Positions 39,139 to 46,968 of a stretch of DNA of 52,329 nucleotides are shown here, one piece after another. Where the stretch lies: positions 1 to 52,329 of the IMG/VR virus record IMGVR_UViG_3300028361_000039. One strand, given 5' to 3'. Below the pieces are notes generated by a model. That model had not been told where the DNA came from. It searched no databases and saw only the letters and a program-made list of their open reading frames with translations. Source of the DNA: a virus. A program made the translations under genes and the position numbers. Each line of letters begins with the position of its first letter. Position 1 is the stretch's first letter.

Positions 39139-39399
39139 TTATTTAATTAGTCGAATTTTGTATATTGCACCTGTGGGTGCTGACATAGGTTGAACACTAG
39201 CTAGCTCACTCATAAAGTTTCGTGAACCTTCTAATATATATTCAGCGTAAGAAAAGCCAGCTAATACCTTGTAGGTCTCAAACAGTTCAAGCTTATCTTG
39301 CTTCCACAATGTAGCAAGAGCAGGCACATGCTCTATTAGGTATTCGTTCCAATCATCTTCAGAAAGTATATTATTACTTGGTAACGGTAAATTCAACAT
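39139..39399 (-). CDS. Small protein of a tandem pair (86 aa)
   Basis: An 86-residue protein. WNEYLIEHVPALATLWKQ and LFETYKVLAGFSYAEYIL align with the neighbour at 39374 (MYLLDNVPALDKLWSQ and QFETYKALAGLTYKDYIE), so the two are paralogues. Function unknown. It overlaps its neighbour by 26 bases. Confidence 0.72.
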   Translation of the reverse strand: MLNLPLPSNNILSEDDWNEYLIEHVPALATLWKQDKLELFETYKVLAGFSYAEYILEGSRNFMSELASVQPMSAPTGAIYKIRLIK

Positions 39400-39631
39400 T
39401 TGTAAACTCTATTGGAATATAAGGGCAGTAGAAAAGACCGGCATTAGGATGATATTTGTTCTTTTCTATGTAATCTTTGTAGGTTAATCCCGCTAGGGCT
39501 TTGTAGGTCTCAAACTGTTCAAACTTGCCCTGACTCCATAATTTATCAAGAGCCGGCACATTGTCTAACAGATACATATCCCAAGCAACGGCTGTGCGTA
39601 TTTTATTTCCTGCATCAAGTAGTAAACTCAT
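39374..39631 (-). CDS. Small protein of a tandem pair (85 aa)
   Basis: An 85-residue protein, first of the pair with 39139. The shared core is about 45 residues; the C-termini differ (GLFYCPYIPIEFTNVEFTV here). Upstream lies the 606-base region without genes, and no consensus promoter was found directly before it. Confidence 0.72.
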   Translation of the reverse strand: MSLLLDAGNKIRTAVAWDMYLLDNVPALDKLWSQGKFEQFETYKALAGLTYKDYIEKNKYHPNAGLFYCPYIPIEFTNVEFTVTK

Positions 39632-40237
39632 AATACTAGTCCTGTGTGTTGAATATTTTTCTATTGTCTAAGATAAGTAGTTTCTTTTAATTCAGAGCAT
39701 GCCATTAATATAATTGGTGTTTGACTGTATGTGTGTACGCTTCGCTTAACACAAGCTTTCGCTTGCGCTCAATCTAACTTCTCTTTGTGAATAATGTTTG
39801 GTTAATCAAATACCACTTGTACTGCATGACTGCTAGCAGGCAGGTTCAGTTGGTTCATCTAGATAGTAGAGCCATAACTCACCCATTTGGGTGAATTGAA
39901 GGTAACTCATTTTCATCTGAGTGAGCATGGACCATCTTAATAAAAGAGATTTACATTTCTGTATCAGAGGCGGTTGACCGGTACCCCTTACTCTAGCTTC
40001 ACAATATCAACGGATGGTAGTTAATCCCTATTAAGCGAAATTACTTGCCTGTAGGTTGTATCTTTATCACAGCGCCTACTTCATTTAAAGCCTTTAGTTA
40101 GCTTTTGCCTTCCAGTGCATCGATATCCGTCGACGATGTTACATCGCAAACTCTTGATGAGTCGAGCAGCCCCGACCAAACAGTACTGGTTAATGTGCCT
40201 AAGTGTGACTAAGTGTGCCTAAGTGTGCCTGAGTAAT
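39632..40237. other. 606-base region without convincing genes
   Basis: The longest gene-free stretch in the window. It holds short direct repeats next to the MazG-like gene (40191-40229), a CACCCA/TGGGTG hairpin (39880-39893), a CAAGC/GCTTG hairpin (39752-39765), a CGATGT/ACATCG hairpin (about 40133-40145) and a foldable stretch at 40112-40189. The only frame of note is a 27-codon minus frame (39833-39916, MKMSYLQFTQMGELWLYYLD...) with no ribosome site. I see no tRNA, intron core or sigma70 promoter. A structured RNA or an origin are possible. Confidence 0.6.
40191..40229 (+). repeat. Ten-base direct repeats
   Basis: Tandem copies of TAAGTGTGCC: a degenerate copy (TAATGTGCC), TAAGTGTGAC, then two exact copies, followed by TGAGTAATC. 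Ten-base spacing puts each copy on the same face of the helix, as in iterons. They lie 8 bases beyond the MazG-like stop. Confidence 0.7.
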
Positions 40238-40534
40238 CTATGTAAGATCAGCTGATTTTACAAAGATTCCGTCTATCATTTTTCCTTTACGATCTTTAAT
40301 ATCGTCATAAGCAACTGCAAGACAATCGTCCATAGTATGACCATTGCGCACCATAATGTTAATTAGTACAACCATCATATCACCAATGTCGTCCTTAATG
40401 TCTTTACCTTTGCAGATGTTAGAGGAAAGTTCTCCCATTTCCTCTACTAATTTACAAAATTGTGACTTGTCGTCAGATCCGTTAATCAAGTTTCGGTCGT
40501 GGTGCCATTGCGTAATTAATTCTTCGTAATTCAT
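40238..40534 (-). CDS. mazG: MazG-like nucleotide pyrophosphohydrolase
   Basis: A 98-residue protein with the MazG fold: EEMGELSSNICKGKDIKDDIGDMM carries the E-E-x-x-E and later D-x-x-D metal-binding residues. MazG-like enzymes hydrolyse NTPs or ppGpp-like alarmones; in phages a role in host nutrient signalling has been suggested. Its start lies 13 bases after the GroES-like stop. Directly downstream lie the iteron-like repeats. Confidence 0.85.
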   Translation of the reverse strand: MNYEELITQWHHDRNLINGSDDKSQFCKLVEEMGELSSNICKGKDIKDDIGDMMVVLINIMVRNGHTMDDCLAVAYDDIKDRKGKMIDGIFVKSADLT

Positions 40535-40547
40535 TTGAGCCTCTTGG

Positions 40548-40958
40548 TTAGTATTGTGGATTTATAAACGAACTTGGGTCTACAGTAGCGTGTTCACCGT
40601 CTCTGTATTCTGCACCCATGTTTAAACTATTAGGCGCAGTTACTGAATAAGCTAGAATGCTTTCAGTTTCTACCATTCTAACTTCAAATTCAGTGTTGTT
40701 AGCTTCAAGGTTAATTCCTCTAGTCCAACGGCCGTGTTCGACTAATATCCAATTACCTACAGCGTATACATCGTTATTAATTGTCCCTTTGCTGTATACC
40801 TTGCCCCATCGAGGGTAGATGCCTCGAGTCTTACCGTCATCGTTGGATATTACTATTCCAGTAGTAGTAGTTTGTTCACCAAAGTGCATCTCGGTAACTA
40901 GTACTCGATTATTGATTGCTCTAAGGTTGCCTTGTATATTATTAATGTTAGTGGCCAT
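40548..40958 (-). CDS. GroES/gp31-like cochaperonin
   Basis: A 136-residue protein resembling GroES and T4 gp31: residues 10-60 (NNRVLVTEMHFGEQTTTTGIVISNDD) carry the N-terminal strand and mobile loop, with TTTTGIVI matching the GroEL-binding I-V-I type end, then GKVYSKG and YAVGNWILVEHG as in GroES. In T4, gp31 replaces GroES to fold the capsid protein gp23. The start overlaps the preceding gene by 11 bases. Confidence 0.78.
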   Translation of the reverse strand: MATNINNIQGNLRAINNRVLVTEMHFGEQTTTTGIVISNDDGKTRGIYPRWGKVYSKGTINNDVYAVGNWILVEHGRWTRGINLEANNTEFEVRMVETESILAYSVTAPNSLNMGAEYRDGEHATVDPSSFINPQY

Positions 40959-41376
40959 CGTTTACCTTTTTTATAAAGTTGCCCTTTGCATCTTCGGCCC
41001 AGTTATCTTCATTGTTGTCTTGCTCTTCTATTTCTAATGTTGTTAATTGTTGTTCGACTTTGGTTTGAGACTTCTTTGAAGATTTCTTTGCAGGTGCTAA
41101 TTTAGTAGTCGGCTGCTCTACTTCTGCTTGTTTGTCGGATGACTCCGCTCTTCCACTATCTGGACGTGCTTTGCCTGCTTGGGCGTAGTGCTCTTGTACA
41201 ATTGCTTCACGCTTGCGTGTAATTTCGCCGCCTGGGCCTAGCTCGTCACCACGTGCATTTACTCTTGCATTTCCCACTGCCGGAGTTAATTCGTTTCTTT
41301 TGCGAAGCAAGTCCATATCAACTTGCTTTCCTCTCATGCTGATGTGCTGTTTTTTTCCTGATGATACTTTTGACAT
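40948..41376 (-). CDS. Conserved hypothetical protein (142 aa)
   Basis: A 142-residue basic protein. The N-terminus MRGKQVDMDLLRKRNELTPAVGNARVNARGDELGPGG is a block I recall from many marine T4-like phages (key: KRNELTPAVGN and NARGDELGPGG). The rest is a charged, disordered Lys/Ser/Glu linker. Function unknown; possibly virion-related. Confidence 0.78.
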   Translation of the reverse strand: MSKVSSGKKQHISMRGKQVDMDLLRKRNELTPAVGNARVNARGDELGPGGEITRKREAIVQEHYAQAGKARPDSGRAESSDKQAEVEQPTTKLAPAKKSSKKSQTKVEQQLTTLEIEEQDNNEDNWAEDAKGNFIKKVNDGH

Positions 41377-41400
41377 GTGTGTCTCCTATTATATACTTAC

Positions 41401-41922
41401 TTATCTCATGAACTCATGGAAGTCTAGGCCATATTGAATTGAGTGTATTTTGTGCACTCCGATTAAATACAGTACAAAACTTGCTACACTAGATCCTCTG
41501 CCGACTCCCCAAACTATTTCATTCTCTCTCATAAAATCAACTAAAAATATCATATACCTAAGTATATTAATCATATTACGAGATTGATATTCTTCTAGTT
41601 CACTAGTTAGTCTGTTTATTTCGTTTTGATTCGAGCATAATCCAACAAGGTGATCGTAAATATCTATCTTTAGATACTCGTCAGGCATGAACCACTCAGA
41701 CTGGCAGGCATTATCGAATTCTACCATTGTTGTAGTTGATGAGTTGTAGACTTGTAATCCTGAAGTATACCTTTCTTTTGCAACGGCATTAAACCGTTGT
41801 ACGTCAGCTGTGTCTTCACACTGTACAAGGTGTACTTTATCTGCATGTCCGCTGTAGATCATGTTTACGAGATCTAAAGTGGTGAAGATTGGTGTTCCTA
41901 ACTTGTCTGTTTTTACAATCAT
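41401..41922 (-). CDS. DnaE-like fragment (bacterial DNA polymerase III alpha motif)
   Basis: A 173-residue protein. Its last 50 residues (IVWGVGRGSSVASFVLYLIG, then KIHSIQYGLDFHEFMR) strongly resemble the GPGRGSAAGSLVAYLLGI-type segment of family C polymerases (DnaE palm). LLRYMIFLVDFMREN precedes it, as in DnaE. The catalytic palm carboxylates that follow in DnaE are missing because the gene ends. So it cannot be a polymerase, but may be a nucleotide-binding or regulatory derivative. It sits behind a weak promoter at 41929-41957. Confidence 0.72.
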   Translation of the reverse strand: MIVKTDKLGTPIFTTLDLVNMIYSGHADKVHLVQCEDTADVQRFNAVAKERYTSGLQVYNSSTTTMVEFDNACQSEWFMPDEYLKIDIYDHLVGLCSNQNEINRLTSELEEYQSRNMINILRYMIFLVDFMRENEIVWGVGRGSSVASFVLYLIGVHKIHSIQYGLDFHEFMR

Positions 41923-41928
41923 ACAAAC

Positions 41929-41957
41929 AGTTTAGTTGATATTGATTAGATTGTCAA
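41929..41957 (-). promoter_or_regulatory. Probable early promoter of the DnaE-like gene
   Basis: TTGACA (41952-41957), 17 bases, TAAACT (41929-41934). Perfect -35, weaker -10. Overlaps the 3' end of the small gene at 41932. Confidence 0.55.
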
Positions 41958-42177
41958 CACTTTTGTGGCCGTTTTCTGCCATTTGTTCTCTTTCTTTTTG
42001 TGCTGCGACTACTCGACGATCGGCTACTTCAGCATGATAGATATCAAGGAACACAGTGATTTGATGCTTAACACTGGGATTAGAACTTTGAAAATATTTG
42101 TGCTGAAGCTCAGATATTTTCGAATCCAGTTGACTTTCGCTTAGATCACTTAGTGAATGTATTAATGGACTTATCAC
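41932..42177 (-). CDS. Small conserved hypothetical protein, GTG start (81 aa)
   Basis: An 81-residue helical protein, start (V)ISPLIHSLSDLSESQLDSKI..., with FLDIYHAEVADRRVVAAQK. I chose the GTG at 42175-42177: it overlaps the upstream TGA (GTGA) and has GGAG 7 bases before it; a longer ATG frame would read across the upstream gene. Small genes of this kind follow tail genes in marine T4-like phages. Function unknown. Confidence 0.75.
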   Translation of the reverse strand: MISPLIHSLSDLSESQLDSKISELQHKYFQSSNPSVKHQITVFLDIYHAEVADRRVVAAQKEREQMAENGHKSVDNLININ

Positions 42178-42749
42178 GAGAACTCTCCGATGTAGTTTGC
42201 AAACACAGTGTGTCCTTGGGTTGCAGTCCAAAATTCAATAATGACCGATGTGTTATTACTGGCAACCGTTAATGTTGTAGGAAAGTCTGACGAATACTTA
42301 ATTGTTCCGGCATTGGTCGTTAACCCTATTTCGTGTACGGTAGAATCACTTCCTTTAAATTCTACAGTCATTTTTGAAACATAGACTCCATTGTCGCGGG
42401 TCGGCCAATCAGTCAGCATAAACGTAGCGTCAGTTGCTAGTGCAATTGTTTGGTAGTGTCCTTCTAGAAAACTAATTTCTAAGTTTGACGATCCCGAGTT
42501 TATTGTTAGGGGATTACGTGATGAGTGAGTGGACAACGACAATTCTGCGCTAGCAATTACACTGCCGTCGAAGTTGTTGGACTGATCCAGCTTAGCAGTA
42601 TTACTCTGCAGAATTGTAATTTCATTTTTTGCAATGCCTAATCCTGCCTTAATGATACTAAAGTTATCGCGAAAGCCCTGGGTGTCATTATCCACTCCAG
42701 CAACTGGGTACGCTGCATCCAGCGTGTCGCTTATAATTTGACTTGCCAT
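42174..42749 (-). CDS. Virion structural protein, probable tail/fibre-associated (191 aa)
   Basis: A 191-residue protein. The start SDTLDAAYPVAGVDNDTQGFRDNFSIIKAG is a helical module like that in the neighbour at 46293 (NDGTGDDLREAMIKINENFEIL). The rest is beta-rich (HYQTIALATDATFMLTDWP, KYSSDFPTTLTVASNNTSVII), as in fibre-associated proteins. A late-like box AATAAATA lies at 42774-42781, 24 bases upstream. Confidence 0.78.
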   Translation of the reverse strand: MASQIISDTLDAAYPVAGVDNDTQGFRDNFSIIKAGLGIAKNEITILQSNTAKLDQSNNFDGSVIASAELSLSTHSSRNPLTINSGSSNLEISFLEGHYQTIALATDATFMLTDWPTRDNGVYVSKMTVEFKGSDSTVHEIGLTTNAGTIKYSSDFPTTLTVASNNTSVIIEFWTATQGHTVFANYIGEFS

Positions 42750-42773
42750 AATTATTCCTCTGTTATATAATCC

Positions 42774-42781
42774 TATTTATT
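42774..42781 (-). promoter_or_regulatory. Late-type promoter box AATAAATA
   Basis: AATAAATAGG on the minus strand before the 191-aa virion gene, one mismatch from GATAAATA. AGAGGAATAATT then gives a ribosome site. Confidence 0.45.
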
Positions 42782-42785
42782 ATTA

Positions 42786-45700
42786 TCATACGTTGAATAG
42801 GTAGTTTGCGAATAGTATAAATTTTTCTTCCAATGAGTCTTTGCTTCGCTTAACAATATACCTATCTATGTCGTAGTTAATAATATTAGGATTAAAGTTA
42901 CTATTATTTATAGCTGCTAGAACATTCTTTGCTTGTCCTGGCACACAATAGCAAACTGGAATAGCACTTACATATCCTAGTTCTTGCAATTTGTTTTGAG
43001 GAGTTCGCATCCAAAGAGGCAGATAATTTCTTTCATTCTGCCCAATTGCCTTGATGTTATCTCGCATGTGTTCAATACTAGCTCTATATTTTACGACATC
43101 CGAACTCTGACCAGCAAGTATGGCATTACTATCCACTTTCAATGTGTTTGTAGGATTCGGTCTAATTCTGTATGGTTCACTGTCGCTTCTTTCAAGAGCA
43201 ACTACAACACTGGAAGTGTCATTTATTTCTACCTCAAAGTCTGCATTGTCTGTTGAAAGTTCAACATCGCCTTCCCTGGTTTCGATAATTAGCTGGTTTA
43301 GAGTAGAGGGAATAAATCTAACAAAGCCGCCACGACCATATACTGGCAAAGAATCAAAGCCTGATCCAGTGTTTGTATTATCGTCGATAGCTGCATACTG
43401 TAAACTGTCAACTGTGATTTTTTTAGTATTACGTATGTTAAACTTACTTTGTGTTTTACCTTTATCAGTCTGTGCAAAATCGTTAACATCAATATAAATT
43501 ACTTCGTATACCTGTTCTTGAGTATCTGGATCAATTGCAATTGCTGTCTTGAACTCTCCCAACCCGTACTTTGTTCTTTTATGATTCTTTGCTGCGGCTG
43601 CAACAAACTCTGCAATGTTTTTGGCTTCAATTCCAGCATAGATCAGCATATCTAGGTTCTTTTGTATGCCAAATGTAGCGTTACCTAGTCTATAAATTTT
43701 ATCAGGTGTAAATATGCTGGGATCGCTTGTAAAGTCTCTAAACGCATCTCGTTGACTCTGTTGAAGCATGGGTCTTGCGTAGATATCTGTATATTGCGTG
43801 TTGTCAAAACTTTCTACTCGAACGGTAAATGTACGGTCGATTGCTGCAATGCCAAATCGATCAACTGCTCTAACAGTGAAATCGTATTGTCGATCGAAAG
43901 TTGTTTCGCCAGGTATTTTACCATCCCAGGACACATTGTTATTATCAAATATGCTTAGTCCTAGACCTTCTGCATCAGCAAACTGCTTAGGAGCTCCGAC
44001 TATTTCTCCATTGTATTGCAGTCTCATGCCGAACGGTAGTCTGCCGTTTATTAGTTTATATGTCATCTTTGAAAAGGGCACGGTTGTTTCTGCTTCTAAT
44101 CTAAAAATACTAGTGAAGTTGGCATTAATAGTTCCTAGGTCCGCAGCAGTAATCCAACTTATGTTACTGTCAACTTCTCCAATTATCTGCAGGTTAAATG
44201 TTTTTATACTGCTGGGCATGACTACTTCGTCGTTTTCTGCAACAATTATGTCCTCAGAGAAAAAGTCTCGGGCAAATAGTGCTATGCCAATATTTCTTCC
44301 TTGTGCTAGCACAACAGTAAGATTTTTATCTAGCTGTACAAAATCCTCATTGTCACGCAGCACTTTTACAACAATAGTTCCGTTATTGCCAAAGAAGTTG
44401 CGAATATTTGAAACAGCTCTAGAACTAGCAGTACTAGGTATTTTAATTATCCATTGTCGAGGTTCAACAGCACTGACAAATGCCCTGTTGTTATAGGTGT
44501 CTTCAAGCGCCTGTACGGTTGCAATTACTCGGTCGTTAACACTTAGCTCATTAGACGTTTCGGCAACTTCGGACCACTTATTTTGTTCAAATAATATCTG
44601 AACATTTCCTTGGTCGTCGAAGATAATATCACCGTTAGCATCAAGTTGTGGCTCAGTTGCGTGTGCTGCTATGCACACATAGATAAACCCGTCTCCCCCG
44701 CTGGACACTGAGCGAACAATATAATCACCCACAATATAATCTTCGCCTACTTGTATATCTCTAGGACTGCCTGAAGGAAATATTCCTGTAATATTGAGAT
44801 CAGTTTGTGTTATTTCGTATTCAATATACGGAGTAATACTACTTATAGTATAGGCTTTGTTTTGTTCAAACTCTAATTGACGTTGAGTGTACCTTTGCCT
44901 ATTGATTTCAGACAGGCGGTTAACAAATAAGTAGTCGCTGCTGGTAACACTGGCCCTGCTGAGTATTAACGGAACACTGGTGATAAGAGGCGACCCTAAA
45001 AAAATTACGTCATAGTCTGCGTTTGAGTCATCAACATTTATAACTCTATACAGTCTTTCTTCGAGAAGAATTTCTCGATTGACCAAAGCCAATAGGTCAT
45101 TAATACCGTCTATATCACCGGTACGATCTATCTTAAATATTTTAAACGAGGTTGCCTCTCGCGGAGTGTCTTCAAAGTAGTTTGCAAATATGCTAACTAT
45201 TCCAGTATCTGGTGATATCCTAGTAGCGCGTATTGTAAATGTGTAGTCTATTGTAATAGCTGGCTGATAGGGAATTTGTCCTGTAATCTCACCAGTTCTG
45301 CTGTCTAATAATAATCCTGGTGGTAATCTACTTATAGTGCCTAGATTGTTTATGTTTTCGAGTGTGTATATTAGTTCACCGTCTAGCTGATTATTGTCAA
45401 TTGTTTCTAAATATATAGTAGCGTAATTGTTTGCACGTCTAACTCCTAAGTCTCTTGGTGTTAGCCAAGTGGGCGTTCTTATGTTGGTTAAATCAGCAGT
45501 AAATGTCCCTGTGCTGGATTGCATTAGTGTATTATCGGCAGTTAGAAAATCGTCTCCTACTACGTATATTTTAAATTCTCTTCGAATAAAGCTAGTACCG
45601 TCTGTTACAGTGACAGCAAAAGGATAATATCTGTTTAGTTTTCTAGAAAAAATCGAAGTTGCACTAAATCCATAGGGTACTGAATCGTAAACATAACTGC

Positions 45701-46256
45701 TGTAGCCTGTTGTTGTTACATCATTGCTATCAGTAACAAAGTCCAGGTCCAAACTTAACAGGGGTTCTACGATGCCCTGTAGTTTACCGTCGTTTGATAA
45801 TTCTATTCCTGGTGGTAGCTCACCGTCGTCGTTTGCAATATAGTATCTTAGCTGGTCGCCTGCTGGAAGATCGGTATCTGTGGCCAGTAATTGAAAATCT
45901 ACCAGTACATTGTCTAGAATGAATAACGAATCGTTTGCGCCAATTGGTAAAAGCCCTGAGTTTGTAACCCAGCGTGGGTCATCAGGACCGGTAACTATTA
46001 GTTCTACAGTTCGATCTTCAAATAGATCATCTAATTCTGCTCGGATAACAACGTTAAAGCTTTGGTTGTAGGCTACTTCAAACAGTGTACCTACTATACG
46101 ATTACCTTCTAATCTTGCACCTGGTGGGAGACGTCCGCTTATAATTTCAGTAATAGTTTCGTTATTGTTTGTTAAGGGCAGCAGAATATTAACAGCTTCT
46201 CTTTCGATTGAAGTTGCTATTCTATCCCCTGTCTGTATGTTCCAAATACTGCTCAT
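42786..46256 (-). CDS. Large tail/virion protein with Ig-like (He_PIG-type) repeats
   Basis: A 1156-residue protein. It has several repeats of LPPGxxL...G.I.G..., as in ISGRLPPGARLEGNRIVG, GELPPGIELSNDGKLQG, RLPPGLLLDSRTGEITG and GRLPFGMRLQYNGEIVG, the pattern of He_PIG/cadherin-like beta domains. I recall large proteins of this type (VrlC-like) in marine T4-like phages. The C-terminal quarter is different and rich in alpha/beta. It has a late box 22 bases upstream at 46279-46286. It probably forms part of the tail or fibre complex. Confidence 0.8.
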   Translation of the reverse strand: MSSIWNIQTGDRIATSIEREAVNILLPLTNNNETITEIISGRLPPGARLEGNRIVGTLFEVAYNQSFNVVIRAELDDLFEDRTVELIVTGPDDPRWVTNSGLLPIGANDSLFILDNVLVDFQLLATDTDLPAGDQLRYYIANDDGELPPGIELSNDGKLQGIVEPLLSLDLDFVTDSNDVTTTGYSSYVYDSVPYGFSATSIFSRKLNRYYPFAVTVTDGTSFIRREFKIYVVGDDFLTADNTLMQSSTGTFTADLTNIRTPTWLTPRDLGVRRANNYATIYLETIDNNQLDGELIYTLENINNLGTISRLPPGLLLDSRTGEITGQIPYQPAITIDYTFTIRATRISPDTGIVSIFANYFEDTPREATSFKIFKIDRTGDIDGINDLLALVNREILLEERLYRVINVDDSNADYDVIFLGSPLITSVPLILSRASVTSSDYLFVNRLSEINRQRYTQRQLEFEQNKAYTISSITPYIEYEITQTDLNITGIFPSGSPRDIQVGEDYIVGDYIVRSVSSGGDGFIYVCIAAHATEPQLDANGDIIFDDQGNVQILFEQNKWSEVAETSNELSVNDRVIATVQALEDTYNNRAFVSAVEPRQWIIKIPSTASSRAVSNIRNFFGNNGTIVVKVLRDNEDFVQLDKNLTVVLAQGRNIGIALFARDFFSEDIIVAENDEVVMPSSIKTFNLQIIGEVDSNISWITAADLGTINANFTSIFRLEAETTVPFSKMTYKLINGRLPFGMRLQYNGEIVGAPKQFADAEGLGLSIFDNNNVSWDGKIPGETTFDRQYDFTVRAVDRFGIAAIDRTFTVRVESFDNTQYTDIYARPMLQQSQRDAFRDFTSDPSIFTPDKIYRLGNATFGIQKNLDMLIYAGIEAKNIAEFVAAAAKNHKRTKYGLGEFKTAIAIDPDTQEQVYEVIYIDVNDFAQTDKGKTQSKFNIRNTKKITVDSLQYAAIDDNTNTGSGFDSLPVYGRGGFVRFIPSTLNQLIIETREGDVELSTDNADFEVEINDTSSVVVALERSDSEPYRIRPNPTNTLKVDSNAILAGQSSDVVKYRASIEHMRDNIKAIGQNERNYLPLWMRTPQNKLQELGYVSAIPVCYCVPGQAKNVLAAINNSNFNPNIINYDIDRYIVKRSKDSLEEKFILFANYLFNV

Positions 46257-46278
46257 CTATAGTACTCTCCATGCAGAG

Positions 46279-46286
46279 TATTTATC
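46279..46286 (-). promoter_or_regulatory. Late promoter box GATAAATA
   Basis: CCGATAAATACTC on the minus strand, 22 bases before the large Ig-repeat protein. Spacing and sequence match the boxes at 47753 and 17025. Confidence 0.78.
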
Positions 46287-46292
46287 GGAATA

Positions 46293-46958
46293 TTAAATCA
46301 CACCCTCGTCAATACTAATTGCTGACGGGTTAGTGAAAGTTCCTAGATCAAAGTCTGATGTTGCAGTAAGTAATTCGATTGTGTTGGTAACAGAAAATAG
46401 TATTCCACCTAGCTCAATATTTTCAAAGTAAACAGCATAGGCCGCTGGGTCAACTCCATTTACTAATCCGGTAAGGTTGCCTACATTAAGTATGTCGTAC
46501 CCACCGGCATTAAGATTCCCACTCAGTTCCGGAGTAATATCTTGTGACAGTTCTGCAAGATAATCGTTGTTAATAACAAGGTTACCGTCTACTATGCGAG
46601 TGGATATACCGGGTCCACCCTGAATAGTTAGTTCTGCGCTGCCTTCTAGCAGAGTGGCGCCACCGTCGGTTGTTATTGCAAGTGAAACAACGCCTGTGTT
46701 ACTAATTGTAACTTTTTCAAAATCTGAGCTTAGAGCAATGCCGGTACCGCTATTAAGTTTTTTAAACTGTAGATCGTCGTTAATGCTAGCAGAAAAAAGT
46801 CCTTGCCCCACAGTACCAAGATTACTAGCAGTTGATGTTGCGCCAATTGTCAGATCAAGTATTTCGAAGTTTTCATTTATTTTTATCATTGCTTCGCGAA
46901 GATCATCACCTGTTCCGTCGTTAGCAATTTGTCCTACGTTAATTAAGTTTACTGCCAT
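46293..46958 (-). CDS. Virion protein, fibre-type (221 aa)
   Basis: A 221-residue protein. The N-terminus INVGQIANDGTGDDLREAMI and KINENFEILDL is the module also seen near the start of the 42174 gene. The remainder is low-complexity beta (GGATLLEGSAELTIQGGPG; ELSGNLNAGGYDILNVGNLTG), typical of trimeric phage fibres. It has no separate late box and starts 10 bases after its neighbour. Confidence 0.8.
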   Translation of the reverse strand: MAVNLINVGQIANDGTGDDLREAMIKINENFEILDLTIGATSTASNLGTVGQGLFSASINDDLQFKKLNSGTGIALSSDFEKVTISNTGVVSLAITTDGGATLLEGSAELTIQGGPGISTRIVDGNLVINNDYLAELSQDITPELSGNLNAGGYDILNVGNLTGLVNGVDPAAYAVYFENIELGGILFSVTNTIELLTATSDFDLGTFTNPSAISIDEGVI

Positions 46959-46968
46959 TGTCTTTTCC

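Noticed and set aside
39833-39916. 27-codon minus frame in the gene-free region
   Set aside because: No ribosome binding site, no coupling, and no recognised product, so I did not list it as a gene.
39632-40237. tRNA or group I intron in the gene-free region
   Set aside because: A GGTTCAGTTGGTTC stretch looked tRNA-like but no acceptor/anticodon/T arms could be formed; no P3-P7 type intron core was found.
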